From: Streptomyces sp. NBC_00376
Lineage (GTDB): Bacteria; Actinomycetota; Actinomycetes; Streptomycetales; Streptomycetaceae
Assembly: GCF_036077095.1 (NCBI RefSeq)
Contig: NZ_CP107960.1
Location: forward strand, 6,386,001 to 6,450,000
Direction: 5' to 3'
Length of the DNA stretch: 64,000 bases
Positions 7,374-17,577 of this stretch are shown here, piece after piece (within the stretch, counting starts at the first letter, position 1; every line of letters begins with the position of its first letter). The notes beneath the pieces were generated by a model. That model ran no database searches and was not told where the DNA came from. It was given only the letters and a program-made list of their open reading frames with translations. A program made the translations under genes and the position numbers.

Positions 7374-9290
7374 CTAGAGTCCCTTGGTCTTGATGGTGAT
7401 GGTGCTGCCCTCGGGGGCCTGATCCCCGCCGTCGACGGACTGGCTCGCGATGGTGTCGCTGAAGGACAGGAACGGGCGGTCGACCTTCACCTCGAAGCCT
7501 GCGGCCTCCAGCTCGCCGGTGGCCTCGTCGACGTCCTTGCCTGTGACGTCCGGGACGTCGATCATCCGCGGCCCGCTGGAGACCGTGAGCGTGATGGTGT
7601 CGCCCTCGGCGGCCTCGGAGCCCGCGCCCGGCGACTGCCGGGCGATGTCGCCCGCGACCTCGGGGGAATTGACCCGGTCGGGCAGCACCTTGGCCTTCAG
7701 CCCCTCGTCCGCCAGCGCTGCGGTGGCGTCCTCGACGGACAGTCCGCTGACGTCGGGGACGTCCACCGGAGCGCCCTTGCTGACGTGGAGGGCGACCGCC
7801 GAGTCCGGGTGGCGCTCGGTGCCGGCCACCGGGTCCGTGCGGATCACGTCGCCCCGGACCGTCTCCTCGCTGAACTCCTTGGTGATCATGCCCGGCACCA
7901 GACCGGCCTTCTTCAGCTCACGCCTGGCGTCGGCGATCGAGAGATCCCGGAGGTCGGGCACCTTCACGATCTCGGGGCCGCGCGAGACGACGAGCTTCAC
8001 CGCGTCGTTGCCCCTGACGCGGTCGCCGGACCCCGGGTCGCTGCTGATGACCTTGCCGCGCTCCACGGTGTCGCTGTAGGCCCGGTCGACGCCCTTGAGC
8101 TCCAGACCGGCCTTCGTGAGCCGCTGCCGGGCGTCCTTCTCGGTCTGGCCGAGCAGCGAGGGGACCCGGGTGAACTGCCCGGAGTTGATGTACCAGACAC
8201 CGGTACCGATCCCCAGCGCCAGCAGCACGGCGACCACCACGGCGATGACCGAGCGCCTCGGTCCGCGGCGGCGCCGGTCCTCCGGCGTGGCCCGAGGCGG
8301 CACCGGCGGGGGCATCTCCAGCCGGCTGGTGTGGTGCGAGACGCCCTGGCCGGCCGGGAGCAGCCGCGGGATCACGCTGGTGCGGTCCTCGGCGGCGTCG
8401 TGCGTCTCGGCGGTGGCCTGCGGCGGTACGGCGTCCAGCTGGGCGTCGGTGAGGCCGGAGCGGGCCGCACGGGTCTCGGCGAGCAGCGCCACCGCGTCGA
8501 ACGGGCGGGCCTCGGGATCGCGGGCGGTGGCGCTCGCCACCAGGCCGTCGAGCTCGGCCGGGAGCCCCGGGACGGCGGCCGACGGCGGCGGCACGGCCTC
8601 GTTGAGGTGCTGGTAGAGGACCTGGGCGGGGGTGTCGCCGCCGTGCGGCTTGGAGCCGGTCAGCATCTCGTACAGGACGACACCGCAGGCGTACACATCG
8701 GTCCGGGTGTCCGCGGTGCCGTTCTCTATCTGCTCGGGGGCGAGATAGGAGACCGTGCCCAGGACGGACCCGGTGGTGTTGGTGACGGCGCCCACCGCGC
8801 GTACGAGCCCGAAGTCGGCGACCTTGACCCGGCCGTCGTCCCCTATCAGGACGTTCTCCGGCTTCATGTCGCGGTGCACGAAGCCCGCCCGGTGCGCGGC
8901 GCCGAGCGCGGCGAGGACCGGCTCCAGGATGTCCAGGGCGGCCCTCGGCTGCAGGGCGCCGCGATCGCGCAGCACGTCGCGCAGGGTGCAGCCCGCGACG
9001 TACTCCATCGCGAGGTAGACGTACTGCCCCTGGGCGCCCTGGTCGAAGACCGCGACCACATTGGGGTGCGCGAGCCGGGCCACCGACTTGGCCTCGCGTA
9101 TGAAGCGCTCGACGAACGAGGCGTCGGTGGCCAGCGCCGGGTGCATCACCTTGAGGGCGAGCACCCGGTCGAGCCGGGTGTCCACGGCCCGGTAGACCGT
9201 GGCCATGCCGCCCACGGCGATGCGGGCATCGACGCGGTAGCGGCCGTCGAGCAGCTGCCCGACGAGAGGGTCCTGGAGGGTCGTATCCAC
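7374..9290 (-). CDS. Ser/Thr protein kinase with four PASTA domains
   Basis: Membrane kinase of 638 aa. The cytoplasmic Hanks-type domain (about 20-285) has the glycine loop VGGMATVY, Lys47, HRDMKPEN, DFG and APE motifs. A Pro/Arg-rich linker, one transmembrane helix and four extracellular PASTA repeats follow, the last reaching the C-terminus. PASTA kinases sense muropeptides or lipid II and regulate wall growth, which fits the nearby dcw cluster. I set the start at the GTG at 9290 (MDTTLQDP): a TAGACT -10-like sequence (9298-9303) ends seven bases upstream, suggesting a leaderless mRNA. The frame extends to 9320. Confidence 0.93.
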   Translation of the reverse strand: MDTTLQDPLVGQLLDGRYRVDARIAVGGMATVYRAVDTRLDRVLALKVMHPALATDASFVERFIREAKSVARLAHPNVVAVFDQGAQGQYVYLAMEYVAGCTLRDVLRDRGALQPRAALDILEPVLAALGAAHRAGFVHRDMKPENVLIGDDGRVKVADFGLVRAVGAVTNTTGSVLGTVSYLAPEQIENGTADTRTDVYACGVVLYEMLTGSKPHGGDTPAQVLYQHLNEAVPPPSAAVPGLPAELDGLVASATARDPEARPFDAVALLAETRAARSGLTDAQLDAVPPQATAETHDAAEDRTSVIPRLLPAGQGVSHHTSRLEMPPPVPPRATPEDRRRRGPRRSVIAVVVAVLLALGIGTGVWYINSGQFTRVPSLLGQTEKDARQRLTKAGLELKGVDRAYSDTVERGKVISSDPGSGDRVRGNDAVKLVVSRGPEIVKVPDLRDLSIADARRELKKAGLVPGMITKEFSEETVRGDVIRTDPVAGTERHPDSAVALHVSKGAPVDVPDVSGLSVEDATAALADEGLKAKVLPDRVNSPEVAGDIARQSPGAGSEAAEGDTITLTVSSGPRMIDVPDVTGKDVDEATGELEAAGFEVKVDRPFLSFSDTIASQSVDGGDQAPEGSTITIKTKGL

Positions 9291-9402
9291 GCAGGCGAGT
9301 CTACGAGCCGCCACGGACACGGCCCACCGGCCGGGGCAGACCCGGGGCCGTACTGCAGCCGAGCCGTGACAGGGACATGCGCTCCACCTCCGTGCCGGCG
9401 GC

Positions 9403-10432
<1,030 letters not shown>

Positions 10433-10436
<4 letters not shown>

Positions 10437-11617
10437 GCGGGCTGCTCCTGACGTACGGAGGCGGCGGCGGAGGAGAAACGGTGCGGGGTGAAGGGGCGGG
10501 CCTGCTCGGGCGGCTCGCCGCCGGTGAGGAACTCCGCCATGACGTCACCGGTGATGGGGGTGAGCAGCACCCCGTTGCGGTGGTGGCCGGTGGCGAGGTG
10601 GAGGCCGGGCAGGGCGGTGGGGCCGAGGAGCGGGGCGTTGTCGGGGGAGGCGGGGCGAAGACCGGCCAGGGTCTCGGTGAGCGGCAGCTCGGTGATGCCG
10701 GGGACCAGTTCGTGGGCGTCGCGCAGCAGCTCGTAGACGCCGCCCGCGGTGACGGTGGTGTCCCAGCCCATTTCCTCGCTGGTGGCGCCGACGACCAGCT
10801 CGCCGTTCTCGCGCGGTACGAGATAGAGGTGGCCGCCCCGGACCACGGCCCGGACCGTGCGGCTCAGGAACGGCGCGTACCCGGCGGGCACGGTCAGCCG
10901 CACCACCTGGCCCTTCACCGGCCGGACCGGTGGCACCACCTCGTCCGGCAGCCCCGGCAGCCGCCCGCTGAGGCTGCCCGCGGCGAGCACGACCTGGTCG
11001 GCCGCCAGCTCCGTACCGCCGTTGAGCACCGCTCCGGCGGCCCGGCCGCCCACCACGCTCAGGCGCTCCACCCGGCCGCGGTGGAAGACGACCCCGGCCC
11101 GTTCGCAGGCGGTCAGCAGGGCGGCGGCCAGCCGGCGGGGATCGATCTGGTGGTCGCCGTCGACCCGAAGACCGCCCCGGACGCCCGGCGCGAGCATCGG
11201 CTCCAGCCGGCGGCACTCACGGCCGGTGAGCCACTCCGATTCGAGGCCCGACCGCTGCTGGAGGGCGTGCAGCTCCCGCAGATGGGCGCGGTCGTCGGAG
11301 TCCAGCGCGACGGCCAGGGTGCCGCAGGCGCGAAAGCCCGTCTTCCGCCCGCTCGCCGCCTCCAGCTCGGCCACGAAGGCCGGATAGCGGGCCGCCGAGG
11401 CGACGTTGAGGCCCAGCAGCAGCTGTTCGCCGTAGTGGAGTTCGGTGACGGCGGCCAGCATGCCGGCCGCCACCCGGGCGGCACCGCCACCCGGTTCGGG
11501 GTCGGCGAGTGCCGTGCGCAGTCCGCGCTGAGCGGCCCGCCAGGCCGTCACCAGGCCGATGATCCCGCCCCCGATGACCAGGACATCGGATCCGTTTCCG
11601 TTCCGAGCAGAACGCAT
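10433..11617 (-). CDS. thiO: glycine oxidase ThiO
   Basis: FAD-dependent amine oxidase of 394 aa that oxidises glycine to the imine used for the thiazole ring. The dinucleotide-binding VIGGGIIG is near the N-terminus; GQVVRLT, the GELVVGATSEEMG segment and ATGHHRNGVLLTP near the C-terminus are typical of ThiO. The frame runs upstream to 11737, but those codons lie inside the TPP riboswitch, so the ATG at 11617 (MRSARNG) is chosen. Use of ThiO rather than ThiH indicates the aerobic route. First gene of thiOSG. Confidence 0.95.
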
Positions 11618-11630
11618 GGGCTTCCAGCCC

Positions 11631-11725
11631 CTCCCTTCGCCGGCATGACCCGGATCAGGTTCGTACGGTCGGAGGCCGCCCAGCCTCCCTCTCAGCCCGG
11701 TGCGTCCGGGCTCCCGCGAGTGCTT
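11631..11725 (-). ncRNA. TPP riboswitch (THI element)
   Basis: On the minus strand the conserved core is readable: a 5' stem with gggagcccgga, the CUGAGAGGG segment (about 11688-11698), then ACCUGAUCCGGGUCAUGCC and GGCGAAGGGAG at the 3' side (about 11632-11660). It ends about 14 bases before the thiO ATG, so TPP binding probably blocks the ribosome-binding site, the usual mode in actinobacteria. Confidence 0.97.
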
Positions 11726-11778
11726 TACGTTGGCCACCCTAAACCCAGTCCCGCAGGACCAGTGAAGGAGCGGTCACC

Positions 11779-12123
11779 GTGGCCCGTTCGCTCGACGGAC
11801 TCGTCCTCGCCCCGGTCGCCGACCAGGCGCCCGGCCAGGTCGGCACCCGTACCCGCTTCACGTACCACGAGGACGACGGCCGGATCTGGGCCGAGTACGC
11901 GGGCGGCGACGTGGTGCGCGGCCATCTCGTCGGCACCCGGGACGGTGACACCCTCGACTTCCGCTACGTCCAGCTGAAGCAGGACGGGACGACCTCCTGC
12001 GGCCACTGCGTCTCCACCGTCGTCGACCTCCCGGACGGCCGGGTCCGGCTGGACGAGCGGTGGGCGTGGGAGTCGCAGGAGGGCAGCGGGACGAGCACGG
12101 TCGAGGAACTCGCCCTTTCCTGA
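11779..12123 (+). CDS. conserved hypothetical protein
   Basis: A 114-aa protein with no signal peptide or membrane segment. It looks like a small beta-rich domain: RTRFTYHEDDGRIWAEY, VRGHLVGTRDGDTLDFRY, and VDLPDGRVRLDERWAW. Similar proteins are sometimes labelled N-acetylglutamate synthase, but no acetyltransferase motif is visible, so I make no functional claim. GTG start with an aaggag RBS. It runs opposite to thiO, sharing the riboswitch promoter region. Its stop codon lies in a small palindrome before the next gene. Confidence 0.75.
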   Translation: MARSLDGLVLAPVADQAPGQVGTRTRFTYHEDDGRIWAEYAGGDVVRGHLVGTRDGDTLDFRYVQLKQDGTTSCGHCVSTVVDLPDGRVRLDERWAWESQEGSGTSTVEELALS

Positions 12124-12145
12124 CGATCCGTCAGGTGATTATGGT
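12120..12145 (+). promoter_or_regulatory. palindrome and -10-like element before the flavoprotein gene
   Basis: CTGACG-ATC-CGTCAG (12120-12134) overlaps the upstream stop codon. TATGGT (12140-12145) follows, six bases before the GTG at 12152. No Shine-Dalgarno sequence is present, so a leaderless start controlled by a regulator binding the dyad is plausible. Alternatively the dyad is a weak hairpin at the end of the upstream gene. Confidence 0.45.
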
Positions 12146-12151
12146 GTACGT

Positions 12152-13408
12152 GTGAGCGATCAGCAGCAGTCAGAGCAGCCGGACCGGCGGGCAGGACACC
12201 GCGTGGTCGTCGTCGGTGCGGGCATGGCCGGGGTGCAGACCGCGGTGGCCCTGCGGGAACAGGGCTTCACCGGCCCCGTCACCCTGATCGGCGCCGAACC
12301 GCACCAGCCCTACGACCGGCCCCCGCTGTCCAAGGCGGTGCTGCTCGGCAAAGCCGAGGACTCCGCCTTCGACATCGACTTCGAGGCGCTGGACATCGAT
12401 CTGCAACTGGGCCGCGAAGTCACCGGAGTACGGCCCGGCGCGCACGAACTGGACACCCCGGCAGGGCCCGTTCCCTACGACAGCCTGGTCATCGCGACCG
12501 GCGCCGAACCGGTCGTCCTGCCCGGCACCGAGGGCGTTCCCGGCGTCCACCTGCTGCGCACCCTCGACGACGCGGCACGGCTGCGGCCGGTCCTCGACCA
12601 GCAGCACGACGTCGTGGTCGTCGGCGCGGGCTGGATCGGCGCCGAGTTCGCCACCGCGGCCCGCGCCGCCGGCTGCGCCGTCACCGTCGTCGAGGCCGCC
12701 GACCGGCCCCTGGCGGGCGCGATGCCCGCGGAGGTCGCCGCCCCGATGGCCGCCTGGTACGCGGAGATCGGTGCCGAACTCCTCACCGGGGCCCGGGTCG
12801 AGAGCGTCGAGCCGGGCCGGGTGGTCCTCGCGGACGGCCGCACCGTCCCGGCCGGAGCGGTCGTCGTCGGAATCGGCGCCCGGCCCACCACCGGCTGGCT
12901 GGCCGGCTCCGGCATCGCGCTCGGCCCCGACGGATCGGTGACCGCCGACGGGGCGCTGCGCACCTCGGCGCCCGATGTGTACGCGGTCGGCGACTGCGCC
13001 TCGTTCCCCTCCGCCCGTTACGGCGAACGTCTGCTCGTCCACCACTGGGACAACGCGCTCCAGGGCCCGCGCACCGCCGCCGCCAACATCATCGGCGCGG
13101 CGGCCGGCGGCGCCCCGGAGCCGGTGACGTACGACCCCGTGCCGTACTTCTGGTCCGAGCAGTTCGACCGGTTCGTGCAGTACGCGGGCCACCACGGGAG
13201 CGCCGACACCCTGCTGTGGCGCGGCGATCCGGCCGGGCCCGCCTGGTCGGTGTGCTGGCTGCGCGACGGCGTCCTGGTCGCGGTTCTCGCCGTCGGCCGG
13301 CCGCGCGATCTGGCACAGGGCCGCAAGCTCATCGAGGCGGGGGCGCGGCTCGATCCGGAGAGGGCCGGTGACCCGTCCGTACCGCTGAAGTCGGCGATCC
13401 GTCAGTAG
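12152..13408 (+). CDS. FAD-dependent ferredoxin reductase-like oxidoreductase
   Basis: Pyridine-nucleotide disulfide oxidoreductase-fold flavoprotein of 418 aa, of the putidaredoxin/rubredoxin/ferredoxin reductase type without redox cysteines. It has an N-terminal FAD fold (VVVGAGMAGVQTA), the PYDRPPLSK motif, a second NAD(P) fold (VVVGAGWIGAEFA), the YAVGDCASF FAD-binding motif and a C-terminal reductase domain with PYFWSEQFD. It probably transfers electrons from NAD(P)H to a ferredoxin. No ferredoxin or P450 gene is adjacent, so the partner is unknown. The GTG at 12152 follows a possible leaderless promoter. Confidence 0.88.
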   Translation: MSDQQQSEQPDRRAGHRVVVVGAGMAGVQTAVALREQGFTGPVTLIGAEPHQPYDRPPLSKAVLLGKAEDSAFDIDFEALDIDLQLGREVTGVRPGAHELDTPAGPVPYDSLVIATGAEPVVLPGTEGVPGVHLLRTLDDAARLRPVLDQQHDVVVVGAGWIGAEFATAARAAGCAVTVVEAADRPLAGAMPAEVAAPMAAWYAEIGAELLTGARVESVEPGRVVLADGRTVPAGAVVVGIGARPTTGWLAGSGIALGPDGSVTADGALRTSAPDVYAVGDCASFPSARYGERLLVHHWDNALQGPRTAAANIIGAAAGGAPEPVTYDPVPYFWSEQFDRFVQYAGHHGSADTLLWRGDPAGPAWSVCWLRDGVLVAVLAVGRPRDLAQGRKLIEAGARLDPERAGDPSVPLKSAIRQ

Positions 13409-13524
13409 GAGTACGGACAACGAACGTTGGCGTCCGTTATCTGGACGACCCCTTGGAGGAAGGCAAAAATTAGTGCACTGTGCATCTTTTAGAGTGCTCA
13501 TTTCATACTCCTCGAAGGATGCAC

Positions 13525-15273
13525 ATGTTTCGGCACAGATGGGCCCGCGCGCTGCGTGGAGTCTCCATGGCTTCGGCGTTGATTGCCCTCGTCGGCGGCG
13601 CACTTGCCGCCCCGGCCTACGCGGGCGCCACGCCCAAGCCCGACTCCAACCCGGCCGTCGACTACCAGGACCCGATCGACGCGCTGCCGCCGGTCTCCCG
13701 TCCGGACACCAAGAGCTGCTCGGTGACGGCTGTCGACCACGACTTCGGCTACACCCTCGGCGGACCGCCGTACACCACCACGCTCACCCCGCCCAAGCAG
13801 TGCGAGGGGCCGTGGAACAAGGTCGTCCTCGACTGGTCGGGCAGTGTGAAGGGGCGTCAGTACGACCGCCTCGCAGCGGTCTTCATCGGTGGCGCGGAGG
13901 TCTTCCGTACCAGCACCGCCGAGCCCGACGACGACGGCATCAGCTGGCACGTCGCCAAGGACATCACCGACTTCGCACCGCTCCTCAAGGACCCGCAGAA
14001 GCTCCAGCTCGAACTGGGCAACGTTGTCAACGACACCTACACCGGGGTGTACAGGATCAAGCTGAAGATCACGTACTACCAGGCCGACAAGCGTCACCCG
14101 GCGGCCACCACGGCCGACCGCGTCGTCCCGCTCGGCAACACCGGCTCCGACAGCGCCCCCTGGATGAACGTCGGCAAGGGCGGCTCCACCCGCACCGAGG
14201 TCACCTTCCCGCGCAACCTGACCAAGGCCCGCCTGGAGGTCTACGCACGCGGTGGCGGCTGCGACGAGCAGTGGTTCGACGCGGTCCCCAGCGACCTGGC
14301 GGAAACCGCCCCCGACTACCTCTGCGGCGGCGGCCCCTACCGTGAGGTGCAGGTCGCGGTGGACGGACAGCCCGCCGGCCTCGCCCAGCCGTACCCCGTG
14401 GTGTACTCCGGCGGCATCGTGCCGACCCTGTGGCGCCCGATTCCGGCCATCGACCAGTTCAAGACCGAGGCGTACGACATCGACCTCACCCCCTTCGCGG
14501 GTCTGCTGGCCGACGGCAAGCCGCACGCCATCAGCATCACCCCGTACGGTGCGGCCGATGGCTGGACCGTCGACGGTTCGCTCTTCCTCGACACGGACGC
14601 GCACGCGTCCCGCACGCGCGGCGAGGTGACCACCAACACCCTCGGTCACACCCCGGTCGTGAAGACCGTCCAGACCCCGGGCAAGGACGGTTCCACGGAC
14701 GTCTCCGTGTCGACCGGCCGCTCCTGGAAGATCTCGGGCTATGTCGAGACCTCGAAGGGCCGGGTCACCACCACCGTCGAGCAGAAGTTCGCGTACACCA
14801 ACACGGACAATGTTTCCCGCACGGGCAGCCACCAGACGATGCGCCAGCGTGACCACGGCACCACCACCGTGACCACCAGGATCGGCGGCCGCACCGAGGC
14901 GCAGCGGAATACCTGGTCCTACCCCATCGATGTGGACCTGGACATCCCGCTGTACGGCGACTACAACAACTACGACATGCGGGCCTCCGTCACTCAGCGC
15001 CGCGTGCTCGTCGACACGTCCCGGAAGGGCTCCGCGCACGCGTGGCGCACGGACGCGGTCACGGACGACACCGTGGACTCGACCGGCAGCCTCGCCCGTG
15101 AGAACGGCACGGTCAGGGCCGCCGACGGCGCCTCGTCCGAGACGTACCGGGGCACCACGGACACCGGAGCCTGCTATTCGCGCTCCCTGACGACCGCGCA
15201 CGGCTGGGTCACGGGCGACCGGCAGAGCCACTGCCGCCTCGCCGACGTGGTCCGCGAGGCCCTGAAGGGCTGA
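13525..15273 (+). CDS. secreted PNGase A-like peptide-N4-asparagine amidase
   Basis: Secreted protein of 582 aa resembling peptide-N4-(N-acetyl-beta-glucosaminyl)asparagine amidase A, which removes N-glycans from glycoproteins. The N-terminus has RHRWAR, a hydrophobic core and an AYAGA cleavage region, a Sec-type signal. Family-like features are paired beta-sandwich segments (VVLDWSGSVKGRQYDRLAAVFIGG split by a linker, the AEPDDDGISWHVAKDIT strand, and IVPTLWRPIPAI with the following YDIDLTPF). I place the start at the ATG at 13525, six bases after gaagga; an ATG at 13519 is possible. It lies between core genes and has an AT-richer leader than its neighbours. Substrate and activity are inferred. 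Confidence 0.75.
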   Translation: MFRHRWARALRGVSMASALIALVGGALAAPAYAGATPKPDSNPAVDYQDPIDALPPVSRPDTKSCSVTAVDHDFGYTLGGPPYTTTLTPPKQCEGPWNKVVLDWSGSVKGRQYDRLAAVFIGGAEVFRTSTAEPDDDGISWHVAKDITDFAPLLKDPQKLQLELGNVVNDTYTGVYRIKLKITYYQADKRHPAATTADRVVPLGNTGSDSAPWMNVGKGGSTRTEVTFPRNLTKARLEVYARGGGCDEQWFDAVPSDLAETAPDYLCGGGPYREVQVAVDGQPAGLAQPYPVVYSGGIVPTLWRPIPAIDQFKTEAYDIDLTPFAGLLADGKPHAISITPYGAADGWTVDGSLFLDTDAHASRTRGEVTTNTLGHTPVVKTVQTPGKDGSTDVSVSTGRSWKISGYVETSKGRVTTTVEQKFAYTNTDNVSRTGSHQTMRQRDHGTTTVTTRIGGRTEAQRNTWSYPIDVDLDIPLYGDYNNYDMRASVTQRRVLVDTSRKGSAHAWRTDAVTDDTVDSTGSLARENGTVRAADGASSETYRGTTDTGACYSRSLTTAHGWVTGDRQSHCRLADVVREALKG

Positions 15274-15316
15274 GTCCGGGTATCGGCTGTCAGCGCGGGA
15301 TGGCAGGCTTGTCCTC

Positions 15317-15682
15317 GTGACCGAGATTGACGCAAAGATCGATGCTCTCGTCCCCGACTGGCTGCACCTGCCCGACATCGCCGAAATGCTCGGTGTCGAG
15401 GTGACGCGCGTGCGGCAGCTGGTCAAGGAGGGCCAGCTGATCGCCGTACGACGTGGTGAGAACCGGACGCTCCAGGTGCCTGCCGCCTTCATCGACGGCG
15501 ACAAGGTGGTCAAGGGCCTCTCCGGCACCCTGACGCTCCTGAAGGACGACGGCTACAACGACGAAGAGATGCTGGAGTGGCTCTTCACCCCCGACCCGAC
15601 CCTGCCGGGCACCCCCGCCCAGGCACTGAGCGAGAATCGCGGCACGGAGGTGAAGCGCCGCGCCCAGGCGCTCGCCGTCTGA
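15317..15682 (+). CDS. Rv2175c-family DNA-binding protein
   Basis: A 121-aa protein with a winged helix-turn-helix (about residues 15-60: [27 protein letters not shown] in two pieces) and a C-terminal helical region ([21 protein letters not shown]), matching the Rv2175c DNA-binding family. In Mycobacterium tuberculosis Rv2175c is phosphorylated by the neighbouring kinase PknL. Here a PASTA kinase gene lies about 6 kb upstream in a comparable block, so phosphorylation control is a reasonable inference, not shown. GTG start. Confidence 0.88.
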   Translation: MTEIDAKIDALVPDWLHLPDIAEMLGVEVTRVRQLVKEGQLIAVRRGENRTLQVPAAFIDGDKVVKGLSGTLTLLKDDGYNDEEMLEWLFTPDPTLPGTPAQALSENRGTEVKRRAQALAV

Positions 15683-15702
15683 CGACCGGCCGTATGCGAG
15701 GG

Positions 15703-15730
15703 GCGGGCCGCGCGACACCGCGCGGCCCGC
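15703..15730 (+). terminator. terminator after the Rv2175c-like gene
   Basis: Perfect 12-bp stem (15703-15714 with 15719-15730) and ACAC loop, 20 bases after the stop codon and before thiE. It has no T-run. Confidence 0.75.
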
Positions 15731-15788
15731 GCCCCGCACCGTCCGGCGGCAGCCGCTCCACCACGCTCTCCCAGGGGGGAACCGCACC

Positions 15789-16442
15789 ATGTCCACGCCT
15801 CGCGCGCTGCTGTCCGACGCCCGGCTCTATCTGTGCACGGACGCACGCAGGCGTCAGGGCGACCTCCCCGCGTTCCTCGACGCCGTCCTCGCCGCGGGAG
15901 TGGACATCGTCCAGCTCCGCGACAAGGGCATGGAGGCGGCCGAGGAGCTCGACCATCTGGCCGTCCTCGCCGACGCGTGCCGGCGCCACGGCAAGCTCCT
16001 CGCGGTGAACGACCGGGCCGACGTCGCCCATGCCATCGGCACCGATGTGCTGCACCTCGGCCAGGGGGACCTGCCGGTGCCCGCCGCCCGCGCCATCATC
16101 GGCGAGGACGTGGTGATCGGCCGCTCCACACATGCCCGGTCCGAGGTCGACGCGGCCGTCGCCGAGCCCGGCGTGGACTACTTCTGCACCGGTCCGTGCT
16201 GGCCCACCCCGACCAAGCCCGGACGCCACGCCCCCGGCCTGGACCTGGTGCGGTACGCCGCCTCGCTCGACCAGCCGCGCCCCTGGTTCGCCATCGGCGG
16301 GATCGACGCCGGTAATCTCGACGAGGTGCTGGACGCCGGGGCCCGCCGGGTCGTCGTCGTCCGGGCGATCACCGAGGCCGCCGACCCGGCCGCCGCCACC
16401 GCCGACCTGGCCAGGAGGGTCCGGGCGCGCGTCGCGGAGTGA
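15789..16442 (+). CDS. thiE: thiamine-phosphate synthase
   Basis: ThiE, 217 aa, couples the pyrimidine pyrophosphate with thiazole phosphate to give thiamine phosphate. The TIM-barrel shows DIVQLRDKG (pyrophosphate site), [11 protein letters not shown], the GRSTHA segment, [17 protein letters not shown] and [10 protein letters not shown]. The ATG is preceded by a G-rich RBS (aggggggaa). It is separate from thiOSG, and no THI element is seen between the upstream terminator and the start, so TPP may not directly control this gene. Confidence 0.95.
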   Translation: MSTPRALLSDARLYLCTDARRRQGDLPAFLDAVLAAGVDIVQLRDKGMEAAEELDHLAVLADACRRHGKLLAVNDRADVAHAIGTDVLHLGQGDLPVPAARAIIGEDVVIGRSTHARSEVDAAVAEPGVDYFCTGPCWPTPTKPGRHAPGLDLVRYAASLDQPRPWFAIGGIDAGNLDEVLDAGARRVVVVRAITEAADPAAATADLARRVRARVAE

Positions 16443-16598
16443 TCCGGCGGACCTGCCGGACGCGGTTTCCGGGCGACGCGGGGGTGATGTCCGAGCGTCG
16501 CGGAGGCGATATCCGGCCGACTGTCCGAGGGATGGACAAACAACCAGTCAATTCGGGCAATTCGCACTGGTCCGGTCCATCGGGCGCCACGCTCTGGT

Positions 16599-16604
16599 TA
16601 ACCT
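16599..16604 (+). promoter_or_regulatory. -10-like element, probable leaderless metF promoter
   Basis: TAACCT ends six bases before the metF ATG and there is no Shine-Dalgarno sequence, so transcription probably starts at or next to the A of the ATG. No clear -35 hexamer is seen. The 168-bp region after thiE shows no recognisable SAM riboswitch. Confidence 0.4.
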
Positions 16605-16610
16605 GCCGGT

Positions 16611-17528
16611 ATGGCCCTTGGCACACCATCCACCAGGACAGATCACGCGCGCACGGTGCGTGAGCTTCTCGCGACCGGCAAGACCTCGTACTCGTTCGAG
16701 TTCTGGGCGCCCAAGACCGAGAAGGGTGAGCGGAACCTCTGGAACGCGCTGCGCCGGGTCGAGGCGGTGCGGCCGAGTTTCGTCTCCGTGACCTACGGGG
16801 CCGGTGGTTCCACCCGGGCCGGGACGGTGAAGGCCACCGAGCAGATCGCGGCCGATTCCACCCTCACCCCGGTCGCCCACCTCACGGCGGTCAACCACTC
16901 CGTCGCCGAGCTGCGCAACATGATCGGGCAGTACGCGGACGCCGGGATCCGGAACATCCTCGCCGTGCGCGGAGACCCGCCGGGCGACCCGATGGGCGAA
17001 TGGATCAAGCACCCGCAGGGTGTGCGGTACGCGGCCGATCTCGTCCGGCTCATCAAGGAATCCGGCGATTTCTGCGTCGGCGTCGCGGCATTTCCCGAGA
17101 TGCACCCGCGATCGACCGACTGGGACACCGACATCCGGCATTTCGTGGACAAGTGCCGCGCCGGTGCCGACTATGCGATCACTCAGATGTTCTTCAATCC
17201 GGAGGACTATTTGCGTATGCGTGACCGAGTGGTCGCTGCGGGTTGCGAAACCCCGATCATTCCCGAAGTCATGCCGCTGACCAGCGTCAAGCAGCTGGAC
17301 AGATTCGCGCAGCTCAGCAACGCGTCTTTCCCCTCGTCCCTGAAAGAACGCATCCTCGCCGCCAAGGACGATCCCGCCGCTGTACGCTCCATTGGCATCG
17401 ACTTCGCAACGCAGTTCTGCGCGAGGCTGCGATCCGAGGGTGTGCCCGGACTGCACTTCATCACGCTCAACAACTCGACTGCGACGCTCGAAATCTACGA
17501 GAATCTCGGACTGCACAAGCAGTCGTGA
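16611..17528 (+). CDS. metF: methylenetetrahydrofolate reductase
   Basis: MTHFR, 305 aa, reduces 5,10-methylene- to 5-methyltetrahydrofolate for methionine synthesis. The flavin TIM-barrel shows [10 protein letters not shown] with the catalytic Glu, [32 protein letters not shown], the [11 protein letters not shown] segment and PEVMPLTS. Length matches bacterial MetF. The ATG lies just downstream of a -10-like TAACCT and lacks an RBS. Its position between the Rv2175c-like/thiE pair and the cell-wall block resembles the mycobacterial arrangement. Confidence 0.95.
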   Translation: MALGTPSTRTDHARTVRELLATGKTSYSFEFWAPKTEKGERNLWNALRRVEAVRPSFVSVTYGAGGSTRAGTVKATEQIAADSTLTPVAHLTAVNHSVAELRNMIGQYADAGIRNILAVRGDPPGDPMGEWIKHPQGVRYAADLVRLIKESGDFCVGVAAFPEMHPRSTDWDTDIRHFVDKCRAGADYAITQMFFNPEDYLRMRDRVVAAGCETPIIPEVMPLTSVKQLDRFAQLSNASFPSSLKERILAAKDDPAAVRSIGIDFATQFCARLRSEGVPGLHFITLNNSTATLEIYENLGLHKQS

Positions 17529-17577
17529 CCGGCCGTACCCGCCGCGACCCGGGCGGTGGCCGTAGGAGGGGGCGGGC

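Noticed and set aside
11617-11737. Upstream extension of thiO to 11737
   Set aside because: These codons lie in the TPP riboswitch and give no FAD-domain homology.
15683-15788. Possible second THI element before thiE
   Set aside because: Neither CUGAGA nor the ACCUGAUC...GCCGGC core is present; a plain terminator hairpin explains the structure.
16443-16610. SAM or SAH riboswitch upstream of metF
   Set aside because: No conserved core was recognised, and the -10-like sequence close to the ATG suggests a leaderless transcript.
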